Source: JAEUIT01 sp044220875 (GTDB taxonomy: Bacteria > Planctomycetota > Phycisphaerae > Phycisphaerales > SM1A02). Taken from it: DNA of 64,000 nt. The notes below the pieces were generated by a model, which saw only the letters and a program-made list of their open reading frames with translations, was not told the origin of the DNA and did not search any database. The translations under genes were made by a program, and so were the position numbers. Where the stretch lies: positions 471,109 to 535,108 of the forward strand of contig JBGAQH010000004.1 of assembly GCA_044220875.1 (NCBI GenBank), read 5' to 3'. Shown here piece by piece: positions 17,107 to 25,667 of this stretch; position 1 is the stretch's first letter; the number at the start of each line of letters is the position of its first letter.

Positions 17107-19626
17107 ATGCCCAGCCCGTTGCACTGCGCCGCCTCTTCCGTCTCAGCCCGTGGCCGCGTCCGAGCGTTGTCGCTCGCCGCGGCCGCTGGCCTTTCGCTCG
17201 CCGCCGCCTCGCCGTCGTTCGCCGCGGTCATCCTCGTCCGGGCATCGCAGGATCTCCCCCTCGCCCAACAGGATGGGACGACCTGGACGACGGCGTACCA
17301 GTCGCTCCAGAAGGGACTGCTCGTGGCGGTCGCCGGCGACGAGATCCGCCTCGCCGGCGGCACCTATGCGCCAACCGCCGGGGCTGATCGGACGGCGACC
17401 TTCGCGCTCAAGAACGGCGTGACGATCCGCGGCGGATTCCTGGGCAACGACGGCTTTCCCGACTTCCGCAACGTCTGGGAGTTCGTGACGACGCTCTCGG
17501 GCGAAATCGGCAACCCGTCGAGCATCGCCGACAACAGCTTCCACGTCGTGACCGCCGCGAGCGTCAACACATCGGCGATCCTTGAGGGAGTGGTGATCGC
17601 CGGCGGCAACGCGAACGGTGCCGGCAACGACGGCATCGGCGGCGGCATGCTGGTGAACGGGGCGTCGCCGCTGGTGGTCCGCTGCCTCTTCCGCGACAAC
17701 CACGCCACGAAGGGCGCCGGCATCGGGCGGCTCTCGGGCATCACCGCAGCCTCGGGCCTCCTGATCAGCGACTCGGTCTTCGACGCCAACGTCGCCAGCC
17801 AAGGGGCGGCGATCTTCGCCCAGACCTCACCGGTGCAGCTCTTCTGCTCGACGGTGCGGGACAACGTCTCGGCCGCTGCGGTGGACCTGACCGGCATCGC
17901 CGGCACCAGCACCTTCTCGAGCGTCATCCTCTACGGGAACACCGGCGGCGCGACGACCGAGGAATCGCAGTTCCGAATCACCGGCGCACCGCTCGTGGTC
18001 ACGCGGAGCTGTATCGAGGGCTGGAACAACGTCGCTCCGTCGAGCCCGACGACGATCGCGTCGAATCCGATGTTCCTCTATCCGGCCGGCGCCATCATCA
18101 CGATCACGAATCGATACCGACTCCGCGGCGACTCGCCCTGCATCGACCAGGGCGAATGCGGCATCGCCGACTCGGCCGATCTCGACGGCGACGGACTGAC
18201 CTCGGAGATCCTGAGCCGCGACTTCACCGACGACCTCCGGCAGATCGATGACCTGCTCTCGCCCAACGGCGGCGCGCCGACCGGCGGACTCGCCGACATG
18301 GGCGCCTGCGAACATCATCGCCCGCGCACGGTGCTGGTGAATCACGCGGCGACCGGCGCCAACAACGGCACCACCTGGACCGACGCCTACGTGCTTCTCC
18401 AATCGGCGATCGCGGAGCTGGCCGCCCTCCCGCCCGGCGAGACGCCCGAGATCTGGGTCGCCCAAGGCACCTACAAGCCGACGACCGGCAGCGACCCGCT
18501 CGCGAGCTTCGTTCCCCCGCCGAACACCTCGATCCTCGGCGGCTTTGTGGGCGGCGAGCGGAGCCGATCGCTTCGCAACTGGCGAACGCACCCGACGATT
18601 CTGTCGGGCGAGCTCGGGCCAGCGGGGCCGGCGGGCAACTCTCGTCACGTCGTCCGCTTCACGGGCGGCAGCTCGCTCATCGACGGCTTCGTGATCCGGG
18701 ATGGCGCGGCCATCGCGAGCGAGGGAGGCGGTGGCGTCCGCGCCGACGCCGGCGCCAGCGCCCGCATCTATCACTGCGTCATCACCGCCAACACCGGCGA
18801 CGGACCTGGCTCGGGCGTCGCCTGCGTCGGCGGCAACGGCGACCTCGTCCTGCTCGGCTACACGGCGGTCGTCGGCAACAGCGCGACCGGTGGCGGCATC
18901 GCCGGCCTCGTCTTCGGCGGCACCGCATCGAATCGCCTGGAGCGTTGCCTCATCGCCGGAAACGTCTCGGCAAGTCCGTCGGTACCGGGCGGAGCGCAGT
19001 TCAACGGCGTCTCCGGCGGCACCTCGGTCTTCGTGAAGACCGTCGTGATCGCGGCGAACCAGGCGGGCGGATCAAGCGCCTTCACGGCGCAATGCACGAC
19101 GAACGGGTTTCCCGTCGTCTTTGACCATTGCGCGATGCAGAACTACGCCGGTCCGCCGGCCGGCGTGAACGCGAACGGGACGTTCGCGACCGACGCGACG
19201 GGCGGCATGATCGACGCGAACGGCCCCGACAACGTGTACGGGACCCTCGACGACAACTACGTACCCGCCCCCTGTTCGGACCTTCTCGACGCCGGCCCCC
19301 TGACCGTCGGGCTCGGCGAGCTTCTCGTCGATCTCAACGACAACGGGTTCTTCGACTTCAAGCTCGACGATCTCTACGGGCAGCCTGCCCCGATCGACCT
19401 GCCGATCGCGAACGCTCCGTCGTCCACGGTCATCGACATCGGTGTCGCCGAAGCCCAGATCGCCTCGGCGGGCAGCCCCGACCTCAACGGCGACGGCATC
19501 GTTGACGCGAGCGACCTCGCCCTGCTGCTCGGAGCGTGGAACACGGTGAGCAGCACCTTCGACCTGACGAGCGACTGCGTCGTCGACGCGGCCGACCTTG
19601 CGGTGCTGCTCGGGGCGTGGGACTGA
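17107..19626 (+). CDS. Exported right-handed beta-helix protein with C-terminal dockerin-like pair
   Basis: The product is 839 aa. The ATG at 17107 directly precedes a signal peptide (ALSLAAAAGLSLAAASPSFAA) and has GGAG 7 nt upstream; a GTG at 17059 is less likely. Two similar halves follow, each beginning with a block of the type TTWTTAYQSLQKGL...GDEIRLAGGTYAPT and GTTWTDAYVLLQSAI...EIWVAQGTYKPT, the entry pattern of pectin-lyase-like / polymorphic outer-membrane-type beta-helices. The C-terminus has two calcium loops, DLNGDGIVDASDLALLLGAW and DCVVDAADLAVLLGAWD. The next plus-strand gene is a paralog with the same plan. Likely surface or extracellular; whether it is an enzyme or an adhesin is not clear, and no catalytic motif stands out. 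Confidence 0.9.
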   Translation: MPSPLHCAASSVSARGRVRALSLAAAAGLSLAAASPSFAAVILVRASQDLPLAQQDGTTWTTAYQSLQKGLLVAVAGDEIRLAGGTYAPTAGADRTATFALKNGVTIRGGFLGNDGFPDFRNVWEFVTTLSGEIGNPSSIADNSFHVVTAASVNTSAILEGVVIAGGNANGAGNDGIGGGMLVNGASPLVVRCLFRDNHATKGAGIGRLSGITAASGLLISDSVFDANVASQGAAIFAQTSPVQLFCSTVRDNVSAAAVDLTGIAGTSTFSSVILYGNTGGATTEESQFRITGAPLVVTRSCIEGWNNVAPSSPTTIASNPMFLYPAGAIITITNRYRLRGDSPCIDQGECGIADSADLDGDGLTSEILSRDFTDDLRQIDDLLSPNGGAPTGGLADMGACEHHRPRTVLVNHAATGANNGTTWTDAYVLLQSAIAELAALPPGETPEIWVAQGTYKPTTGSDPLASFVPPPNTSILGGFVGGERSRSLRNWRTHPTILSGELGPAGPAGNSRHVVRFTGGSSLIDGFVIRDGAAIASEGGGGVRADAGASARIYHCVITANTGDGPGSGVACVGGNGDLVLLGYTAVVGNSATGGGIAGLVFGGTASNRLERCLIAGNVSASPSVPGGAQFNGVSGGTSVFVKTVVIAANQAGGSSAFTAQCTTNGFPVVFDHCAMQNYAGPPAGVNANGTFATDATGGMIDANGPDNVYGTLDDNYVPAPCSDLLDAGPLTVGLGELLVDLNDNGFFDFKLDDLYGQPAPIDLPIANAPSSTVIDIGVAEAQIASAGSPDLNGDGIVDASDLALLLGAWNTVSSTFDLTSDCVVDAADLAVLLGAWD

Positions 19627-19627
19627 C

Positions 19628-20001
19628 GGGGGGGATTCAACACAGAGGCACGGACGACGCAGCCTTCTGCAAGCTTCGCGTTGTTCATTCACCACAGAGG
19701 ACACAGAGAGCACAGAGGGGGGCACAGAGCGGGAACGCCTGGATATCGGAAAGAGGGTGGCCAGCGCCGCCATCACATTGGGGAACGACCGCTCGTGCCT
19801 CCCTGCCCACTCTGGTGCTGAAGCATCTGTCACCGCGACGATCGCCGAACGTTCCATCGCACGTCGGCAGTTCGACTTCACCCGTTCTCCTGCTCCGACG
19901 CCTTCTCTGTGCCCCCTCTGTGCTCTCTGTGTCCTCTGTGGTGCGCCTGGTCGAATTGTGCAGAAGGCTGAGTCGTCGGCGCCTCTGTGTTGAATCCCCC
20001 C
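19628..20001. repeat. CACAGAGG inverted-repeat element 1 (long form)
   Basis: Two arms of about 105 bp face each other around about 160 bp of unique sequence. The left arm starts GGGGGGATTCAACACAGAGG, carries AGCCTTCTGCA, then tandem CACAGAGGA-type units and GGGGGGCACAGAG. The right arm is its imperfect reverse complement, ending TGTTGAATCCCCCC. The element fills the space between the two beta-helix genes. Frames inside it give low-complexity cysteine- and leucine-rich strings and are not genes. Confidence 0.9.
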
Positions 20002-20045
20002 AACTCCATGATCCCGGCCCGCGCCGATGGCGCGTCCGGAGGACC

Positions 20046-22577
20046 ATGAGCACGCGCCTTTACCGCATACCAACCGTCGCCGCCCTCGCAGTCTCTGCCG
20101 CATCCCTCCTCCTGAACGGCACTGCCAGCGCCAGTGTCATTTTCGTCCGAGCCAGCCAGGCCTTGCCGCTTGCCCTCCAGACCGGGACGACGTGGACCCT
20201 CGCATACAAGGATCTCCAGGTCGCGCTCGCGTCGGCGACGGCCGGCGACGAGATCTGGATCGCCCAGGGGACCTACAAGCCGACCACGACGACCAACCGC
20301 TCGATCAGCTTCAGCCTGAAGAACAACGTTGACCTCATCGGCGGCTTCGCCGGCAACGAAACGCTGAAGGGCCAGCGGGACATCCTGGCCCATCCGACGA
20401 TCCTGAGCGGCGAGATCGGGACGCCCGCGCTCAACGACAACTCCTTCCACGTCCTCTTTTGCGACGGGACGATCTCGGCGCTCACGGCCCTCGACGGCCT
20501 GGTCATCACCCGCGGATCGGCGACCGGAGGGGGCGGCGACAATGCCGGCGCCGGCGCCATTGTGGCGAACTCGCGCGTCTTCTTCACCTCATGCATCTTC
20601 CGAGACAACGCGTCCAATGCCAACGGCAGCGCCGCGCTCCTCACGGGATCCATCCTCGGCCGTCGCCCCCAGTTCGCCAACTGCGTCTTCACGGGAAACA
20701 CGTCGAAGGCCATTTCGATCCAGAATGACGAATCCACCACCATTGTGAATTGCACCATCGTCGGCAACGGCGGCGGATTCAACTGCATCGGTGCGACGGC
20801 CGGAACGCTCATGGTCGCCAACAGCATCATCACCGAGAATGGCGACGGCAGCGAGCTCGCCCAGTTCAGCCTGACCAACGTGCCCAACAACAACTTCGTC
20901 CACTGCTTCATTCAGGGCTGGGACGACGTGAACCCGTCGGGCAACCTCGTGTCGTCGGCTGACCCGGGCATGATCGACCCCGACGGTGACGACGACATCT
21001 TCGGCACGGCGGACGACAACGTGCGGCTCCGCGGCGACGCCCTCGCGATCGACGCCGGACACAACGGCTTCGGGTTTGTCGATTCGCCCGACGCCGATGA
21101 TGACGGCAACACGTCGGAGGCATACCCCTTCGACATCGCGAGCAATCCTCGCCGCCTCGACGATCCGTTCATCGCCGACACCCCCGGCGGCGTGGTCGGC
21201 CCGCATCCGGACTGCGGCGCCTTCGAGTTCGCCCGGCCGCGAACGATCTTTGTCGACGCCGATGCGACGGGAGCGAACAACGGCTCCTCGTGGAATAACG
21301 CCTACACGCTCCTGCAGAGCGCGATCCAGGAACTGAACGACCCGAAGTTCGGCGGCGACGGCGAGATCTGGGTCGCCGAGGGAACCTACAAGCCAAGTAC
21401 CGTGAACGATCCTGCGGCGAGTTTCATCCCGGGCGCGGGACTTCATCTCTTCGGCGGCTTCATCGGCAACGGGCTCGGCGGTTTCGAGCTTGATCGCTCG
21501 CTCCGCGACTGGCAGGCCCATCCGACGATCCTCTCCGGCGAGCTCGGCGCGGCGGGTGCGGCCGGCAACTCGCGACACGTCGTTCTCTACACCGGTCCCT
21601 TCGTCACCAACACCCTGCTCGACGGCTTCCGCATCAGCGACGGCGTCGCCCAGTCGGCGGGCGGTCCCGGCGGCGGCATCGCAATCTTGAACGATGCGAG
21701 TCCGACGATTCGCAACTGCTCGATCGTCAACAACACCTCGACCGACGGCACCGGCGGCGCAGGGGTCTTCATCGGCGGCACCGCCGCCGGCGACGCCCGG
21801 CTCGTCCAGTGCGCGGTGGTGAACAACGGCGGTGTGGTGAGCGGCGCCGGCGCCGGGGTCCTGGTCGACGCCGAAAGCGCGGTCATCGCCCACTGCGTCA
21901 TCGCGGCGAACAAGTCCTCCTCCGCCGGCGATGCCGGCGGCATCCAGTTCACGACCGACACCTCGACGCCGAAACTCACCAACAGCCTGATCTTCTCGAA
22001 CACCGGCGGCGTCGGAGCTGCGGTCGGCAACCAACTGAAGCATGTCGGTGCCGGCTCGGTGCAGATGACCTGCTGTTCGGTCCAGGGATTCGCGGGGTTC
22101 GTCTCCGGATTCACATCGGCGAATTGCCTCGCGTTTGCCTCGATCCAGATCGTCGACGGCAACGGCGCCGACAACACCTTCGGCACGCTGGACGACGACT
22201 TCCGGCCGGTCCCCTGCTCGGACCTCATCGACGCCGGCGACAACAACGGCATTGCCCTCGATGCCGGCGACATCGATGGCGACGGCGTGGACACCGACGC
22301 CCTGCCCACGGACTTCAGCCAGCGCGGACGCCGCGTGGAAATGCCGGTGCCCAACAGCGGACTCGGCACGGGCGCTGCGGTGGACATCGGACTCTTCGAG
22401 TTCCAGCTCGCCGACCTGCCGGATCCCGACTTCAACAACGACGGGCAGGTCGATGCCGCGGACCTGGCGATTCTCCTCGGAGCGTGGCTCGCCGTCGGCG
22501 GCGAGCATGACCTCAACGGCGACTGCACGGTGGACGCGAGCGATCTCGCGATCCTGCTCGGGGCGTGGACGGCGTAA
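20046..22577 (+). CDS. Exported right-handed beta-helix protein with C-terminal dockerin-like pair
   Basis: The product is 843 aa. The ATG at 20046 is preceded by GGAGGA, the clearest Shine-Dalgarno in this part of the window, and by a signal peptide behind it (TVAALAVSAASLLLNGTASA). It is a paralog of the 17107-19626 product: both have VIxVRASQxLPLAxQxGTTWT, GDEIWIAQGTYKPT and a second half that opens ATGANNGSSWNNAYTLLQSAI. Beta-helix coils are marked by short NCSIVNNTS-type turns. It ends with DFNNDGQVDAADLAILLGAW and DLNGDCTVDASDLAILLGAW. Likely a cell-surface or extracellular protein displayed through the C-terminal calcium loops, which is inference. Confidence 0.92.
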   Translation: MSTRLYRIPTVAALAVSAASLLLNGTASASVIFVRASQALPLALQTGTTWTLAYKDLQVALASATAGDEIWIAQGTYKPTTTTNRSISFSLKNNVDLIGGFAGNETLKGQRDILAHPTILSGEIGTPALNDNSFHVLFCDGTISALTALDGLVITRGSATGGGGDNAGAGAIVANSRVFFTSCIFRDNASNANGSAALLTGSILGRRPQFANCVFTGNTSKAISIQNDESTTIVNCTIVGNGGGFNCIGATAGTLMVANSIITENGDGSELAQFSLTNVPNNNFVHCFIQGWDDVNPSGNLVSSADPGMIDPDGDDDIFGTADDNVRLRGDALAIDAGHNGFGFVDSPDADDDGNTSEAYPFDIASNPRRLDDPFIADTPGGVVGPHPDCGAFEFARPRTIFVDADATGANNGSSWNNAYTLLQSAIQELNDPKFGGDGEIWVAEGTYKPSTVNDPAASFIPGAGLHLFGGFIGNGLGGFELDRSLRDWQAHPTILSGELGAAGAAGNSRHVVLYTGPFVTNTLLDGFRISDGVAQSAGGPGGGIAILNDASPTIRNCSIVNNTSTDGTGGAGVFIGGTAAGDARLVQCAVVNNGGVVSGAGAGVLVDAESAVIAHCVIAANKSSSAGDAGGIQFTTDTSTPKLTNSLIFSNTGGVGAAVGNQLKHVGAGSVQMTCCSVQGFAGFVSGFTSANCLAFASIQIVDGNGADNTFGTLDDDFRPVPCSDLIDAGDNNGIALDAGDIDGDGVDTDALPTDFSQRGRRVEMPVPNSGLGTGAAVDIGLFEFQLADLPDPDFNNDGQVDAADLAILLGAWLAVGGEHDLNGDCTVDASDLAILLGAWTA

Positions 22578-22743
22578 ATCGGCGACGGCATCTCCGCGCG
22601 AGTCGTGGGGGTCGGCGGAGTCACCCTCCGCACGGCCCCCATGCTCCCAGGAGGATCGCAAGGTCCGGCCCGCCGACGACGCCATCCTGGTCACGGTCGC
22701 CGATGCGCCTGCAGGTGTCCGAGTTCACGCGAGTCAAACGAAA

Positions 22744-22781
22744 GCGGGCCGGCGGCGATCCGAGGATCGACGCCGGCCCGC
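22744..22781. terminator. Bidirectional hairpin terminator between convergent genes
   Basis: A perfect 11-bp stem, GCGGGCCGGCG with CGCCGGCCCGC, encloses a second small stem GATCC-GA-GGATC. It lies between the ends of the convergent genes at 20046-22577 and 22857-25532. No T-run follows on either strand. The rest of 22578-22856 shows no gene. Confidence 0.7.
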
Positions 22782-22856
22782 GATGTCATGAGTGCCGAAA
22801 CGCTGGCCAGTCCAGAGTGTGCGCCTGCTGGGCGCTACTCACGGCCCAGCGTGGCA

Positions 22857-25532
22857 TCAGTTCCGCATGCGCTTCGAGAGCTCGCCCGAAAGGCCATGAC
22901 GCTTCTCGAGGATCTCGACGTCGCGGACGTCCACCCGACCGTTGTGGTCGAGGTCGGCCTTGGCCGAGAGCTGGTCATAGACGCTCAGCCAACGCAGGCC
23001 CGGATGGTGATTGTCTCCCTCCTGCGGCCCGGTGCAGGCGCAGATCGGCGAGGTGGTCAGCCAGTTCGTCGAGAGCACCGAGTAGTCCTCGGCGCCGACG
23101 TTCCCGTTGTTCGTGAAGTCGGCGCTTCGCGTCACGCCGTCCCACGCGCAGCCGCCCGAGCCCGGCGAGGTGCCGTACTGGGCCAACAGCAGCGTGACAT
23201 CGTTGATGTCGATGTCGCCGTCGTTGTCGGTGTCGCCGGCGTTGAGGACCAGCGTCGCATCGGCGCTGAGATAGGTCCCATGGTTGGTGAGGGTCGTCGT
23301 CGCCCGCTGCGTATGCTGGGCGTCCTTCGCGCAGAGCGTCGTCCAGTTGCCGCACGGCAGCTCGATCGTCGTCGTCACCGTCGCGGGCAGGCTGCCGGTG
23401 AAGGTGAGCGGGACGTCGATGGCGTCGGAGCAGAAGTTCGGGACGAAGTGGATGCACCGAGTCGCCGGGCCCGAGCCCTGAAGCTGCACGGTGACGTTCA
23501 CGTCGACCTTGTCCTGGACGATCACCGTCTGCGTGGTGCTCGCGGTGTTGCCGCAGTCGTCGGTTGCGGTCCAGGTGATGACCGTCGAGCCGACGGCGAA
23601 CGGCGCGGTGAGCGGCTGCGCATCGCTGCGGACGCCGATCACCGAGGGAAGGCCGGAGCAGGCGTCGTCGCTCGTCGGGTACTGCCCGGCGATGCGCAGG
23701 TTGTCCCAGTAGACGTCGTAGGTGCTGCCGAAGTTCTTCGCCTGGATGATGGTGTTGCCGACGAGGACGCTTCCGTCGATGAGGGTGTCGGTGTAGGTCA
23801 GCACCGGCGTGCCGCCATCGAGGACCTCATAGAAGTAGCTCGTGCCGGTGAAGGTGATGCGCAGCGAGTACCACTTGCCGTAGGAGAAGCCGGCGGGAAG
23901 GCCGATGTCGACCCACCCCGAGTCGGTCCAGACGCGGAAGTTGCCGGTCGCCGTCGGATCGCCGGCGATGTGGGCGAACCCGATGATCGGGAAGTCGGAG
24001 ACGTCGTTGTTGGCGTCGAACATCGTGAGCCAGAGGTCGGCCCGGCGATTGTTCGCGCCCCAGTCGCTGCCGATGTAGAGGTCCATCGCAACGCTCGAGC
24101 CGGCCCGCGAGTTGATGTCAAGCTTGCGGCCCTGCGTGTTGTAGAAGTCCGTCGCCTGGAAGTCGGCGGCGTTGATCTCGTGATGGAGCCGGAAGTCGCC
24201 GTCGAAGAACGCCGACTCGAAGGTCGAGGGGGCGTAGCGATCGGTGTAGAACACGCCCGGGGCCTGCGTCGGGCTGAGGGCGGGGTCCGCGTTGAAGGGG
24301 AAGAGCTGCGGGAAGATGTCCGCGGTGCAGGTGCCGGGATCGGCATGCACGGTGATCGACGGCATCGCCGAGATGGTCGGCGGCACGGTGTCCGAGACGA
24401 TCGTCGGCGAGTCGAGCAGGTCGGTTGCATAGGGCAGACCGACGTTGCTCGCCTGGGACGGGAAGGGCTGACCGAGGTCGAACTGGACGGAGTTGCCGTC
24501 GCATCCCGAGCTCGGGCTCACGGTGAAGAAGAGCGTCGCGGCGAGGGCATCGCCCGTCGTCGCGCTGCCGCCGAAGGTGACGGCGCCATCGAGCCGAAGC
24601 TTGCCCGGAGCGACTTCGGCGGTGGCCATCGGCTGGATGTGAAGACCGAAGGGGGACGCCGAGTAGCTGCTGGTCGCGCCGACGTAGGTCATCGACGACT
24701 CGTCGTAGTCGAGGAAGGCCTGGAAGCCCGTCACCGGAACGGCGTCGGGGTTTCGGAGCGTGAGCGTCACCTTGATCTGCGTGCCGGGGGTCACCGGGTC
24801 CTGATCGGTGTTCTGGCAAGCGGCCCCATCGAGGGAGAGGCTCACCTTGTCCAGGGCAAAGATCGTGATGTTGGTCCGGGCGACGCGCGAGCCGCCGTCG
24901 AAGGCGGAAAGGTAGTACTCGTACCGCCCGACGGCGTTCGAATCGAACGTGAAGGGAAGCTCGTCGAAGAAGGTCGGTCGCCAGGAGTTCTGGGCGACGT
25001 TCTTGCTGCCCAGGAGCGAGAGGTACGCGGGGAGCGTGGCCGCCTCGACGCCGGCGCCGTTGCCGGTTGAGTTGTTGCCGATCGAGTGATCCCAGAAGAC
25101 CGTCGTCTGCGGGACGGCAAAGGGAACGACCGAGCCGGGCGTGATGTGATCGAAGCGGAGGTAGTTCGTGCCCGGCCCCGGATCGAAGTCCATGCCGATC
25201 TCATAGGTCAGGTCGTCGAGGAGATAGGGCGAGGTGCCGTTCCAGTTGGTGTTCACCGACCACTCGAAATTCCAGAACGGACCGCCACTCGACACGCCCG
25301 TACTGAACGAATACGTGCCGTCGCCGCCGCTGTTGAAGGTATTGGCAAAGCGGAGCTTCCCGCGCATGCCGAGCTCCACGCCGTGGTTCCGATCCAGCGT
25401 GAAGAAGCCATTCGCGTTGCCGCTGCCGAAGATGGTGTCCGGCGTCACGTTCTGGTTGTAGAGGGGAGGCGAGCCGAAGAGCGGGCTCGCAAGCACGCAC
25501 ACCGCGGCGAGGGGGAGAATCTTCACGTTCAT
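22857..25532 (-). CDS. Exported protein with cohesin-like domain, interrupted HYR domain and dockerin-like loops
   Basis: The product is 891 aa with a signal peptide (ILPLAAVCVLASPLFGS). After an N-terminal beta region, a cohesin-like domain covers about 232-370 (VSLSLDGAACQN...PGTQIKVTLTLRN...GFQAFLDYDESSMTYVGA...GDALAATLFF). A HYR domain begins PPTISAMPSITVHADPGTCT near 388-407, is interrupted by about 210 residues resembling a LamG-like jelly roll (FFDGDFRLHHEI...GKWYSLRITFTGTSYFYEV), and resumes with VGSTVITWTATDDCGNTAS. A module with RCIHF and IELPCGNWTTLCAKDAQH follows. The end has three calcium loops: DTDNDGDIDINDVTLLL, FTNNGNVGAEDYSVL and DLDHNGRVDVRDVEIL. It is a paralog of 27180-29432. 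Probably extracellular; the binding partner is unknown. Confidence 0.9.
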   Translation of the reverse strand: MNVKILPLAAVCVLASPLFGSPPLYNQNVTPDTIFGSGNANGFFTLDRNHGVELGMRGKLRFANTFNSGGDGTYSFSTGVSSGGPFWNFEWSVNTNWNGTSPYLLDDLTYEIGMDFDPGPGTNYLRFDHITPGSVVPFAVPQTTVFWDHSIGNNSTGNGAGVEAATLPAYLSLLGSKNVAQNSWRPTFFDELPFTFDSNAVGRYEYYLSAFDGGSRVARTNITIFALDKVSLSLDGAACQNTDQDPVTPGTQIKVTLTLRNPDAVPVTGFQAFLDYDESSMTYVGATSSYSASPFGLHIQPMATAEVAPGKLRLDGAVTFGGSATTGDALAATLFFTVSPSSGCDGNSVQFDLGQPFPSQASNVGLPYATDLLDSPTIVSDTVPPTISAMPSITVHADPGTCTADIFPQLFPFNADPALSPTQAPGVFYTDRYAPSTFESAFFDGDFRLHHEINAADFQATDFYNTQGRKLDINSRAGSSVAMDLYIGSDWGANNRRADLWLTMFDANNDVSDFPIIGFAHIAGDPTATGNFRVWTDSGWVDIGLPAGFSYGKWYSLRITFTGTSYFYEVLDGGTPVLTYTDTLIDGSVLVGNTIIQAKNFGSTYDVYWDNLRIAGQYPTSDDACSGLPSVIGVRSDAQPLTAPFAVGSTVITWTATDDCGNTASTTQTVIVQDKVDVNVTVQLQGSGPATRCIHFVPNFCSDAIDVPLTFTGSLPATVTTTIELPCGNWTTLCAKDAQHTQRATTTLTNHGTYLSADATLVLNAGDTDNDGDIDINDVTLLLAQYGTSPGSGGCAWDGVTRSADFTNNGNVGAEDYSVLSTNWLTTSPICACTGPQEGDNHHPGLRWLSVYDQLSAKADLDHNGRVDVRDVEILEKRHGLSGELSKRMRN

Positions 25533-25570
25533 GGTTCCGATGTCCTTTCAAGGAATCGTGAGTTGAGTCG

Positions 25571-25599
25571 GGCGCTCCGACCCCACGAGTCGGAGCGCC
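25571..25599. terminator. Hairpin terminator after the cysteine-rich-repeat gene
   Basis: A perfect 11-bp stem GGCGCTCCGAC / GTCGGAGCGCC with loop CCCACGA lies 69 bp past the stop of the 25668-27029 gene and 39 bp before the start of the next minus-strand gene. It probably separates the two transcripts. Confidence 0.7.
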
Positions 25600-25667
25600 G
25601 CACGCTGCTGATCAGGGAGGCGCCGAAGGACCGCGTGCCCGTCGCACCGGCGCCGCAAACGGTGGAC

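Noticed and set aside
19700..19990. Short frames coding cysteine- and leucine-rich strings such as LCALCVLC
   Set aside because: They are translations of CACAGAGG repeat arms, which give the same strings at all five element sites.
20589..22694. Long minus-strand open frame across the beta-helix gene
   Set aside because: Antisense shadow of the 20046-22577 gene; no domain pattern.
22605..25070. Long open frame (over 800 codons) on the plus strand
   Set aside because: It is antisense to the 22857-25532 gene and has the arginine-, glycine- and valine-rich composition of a shadow frame in high-GC DNA. The minus-strand frame has a signal peptide and domain homology.
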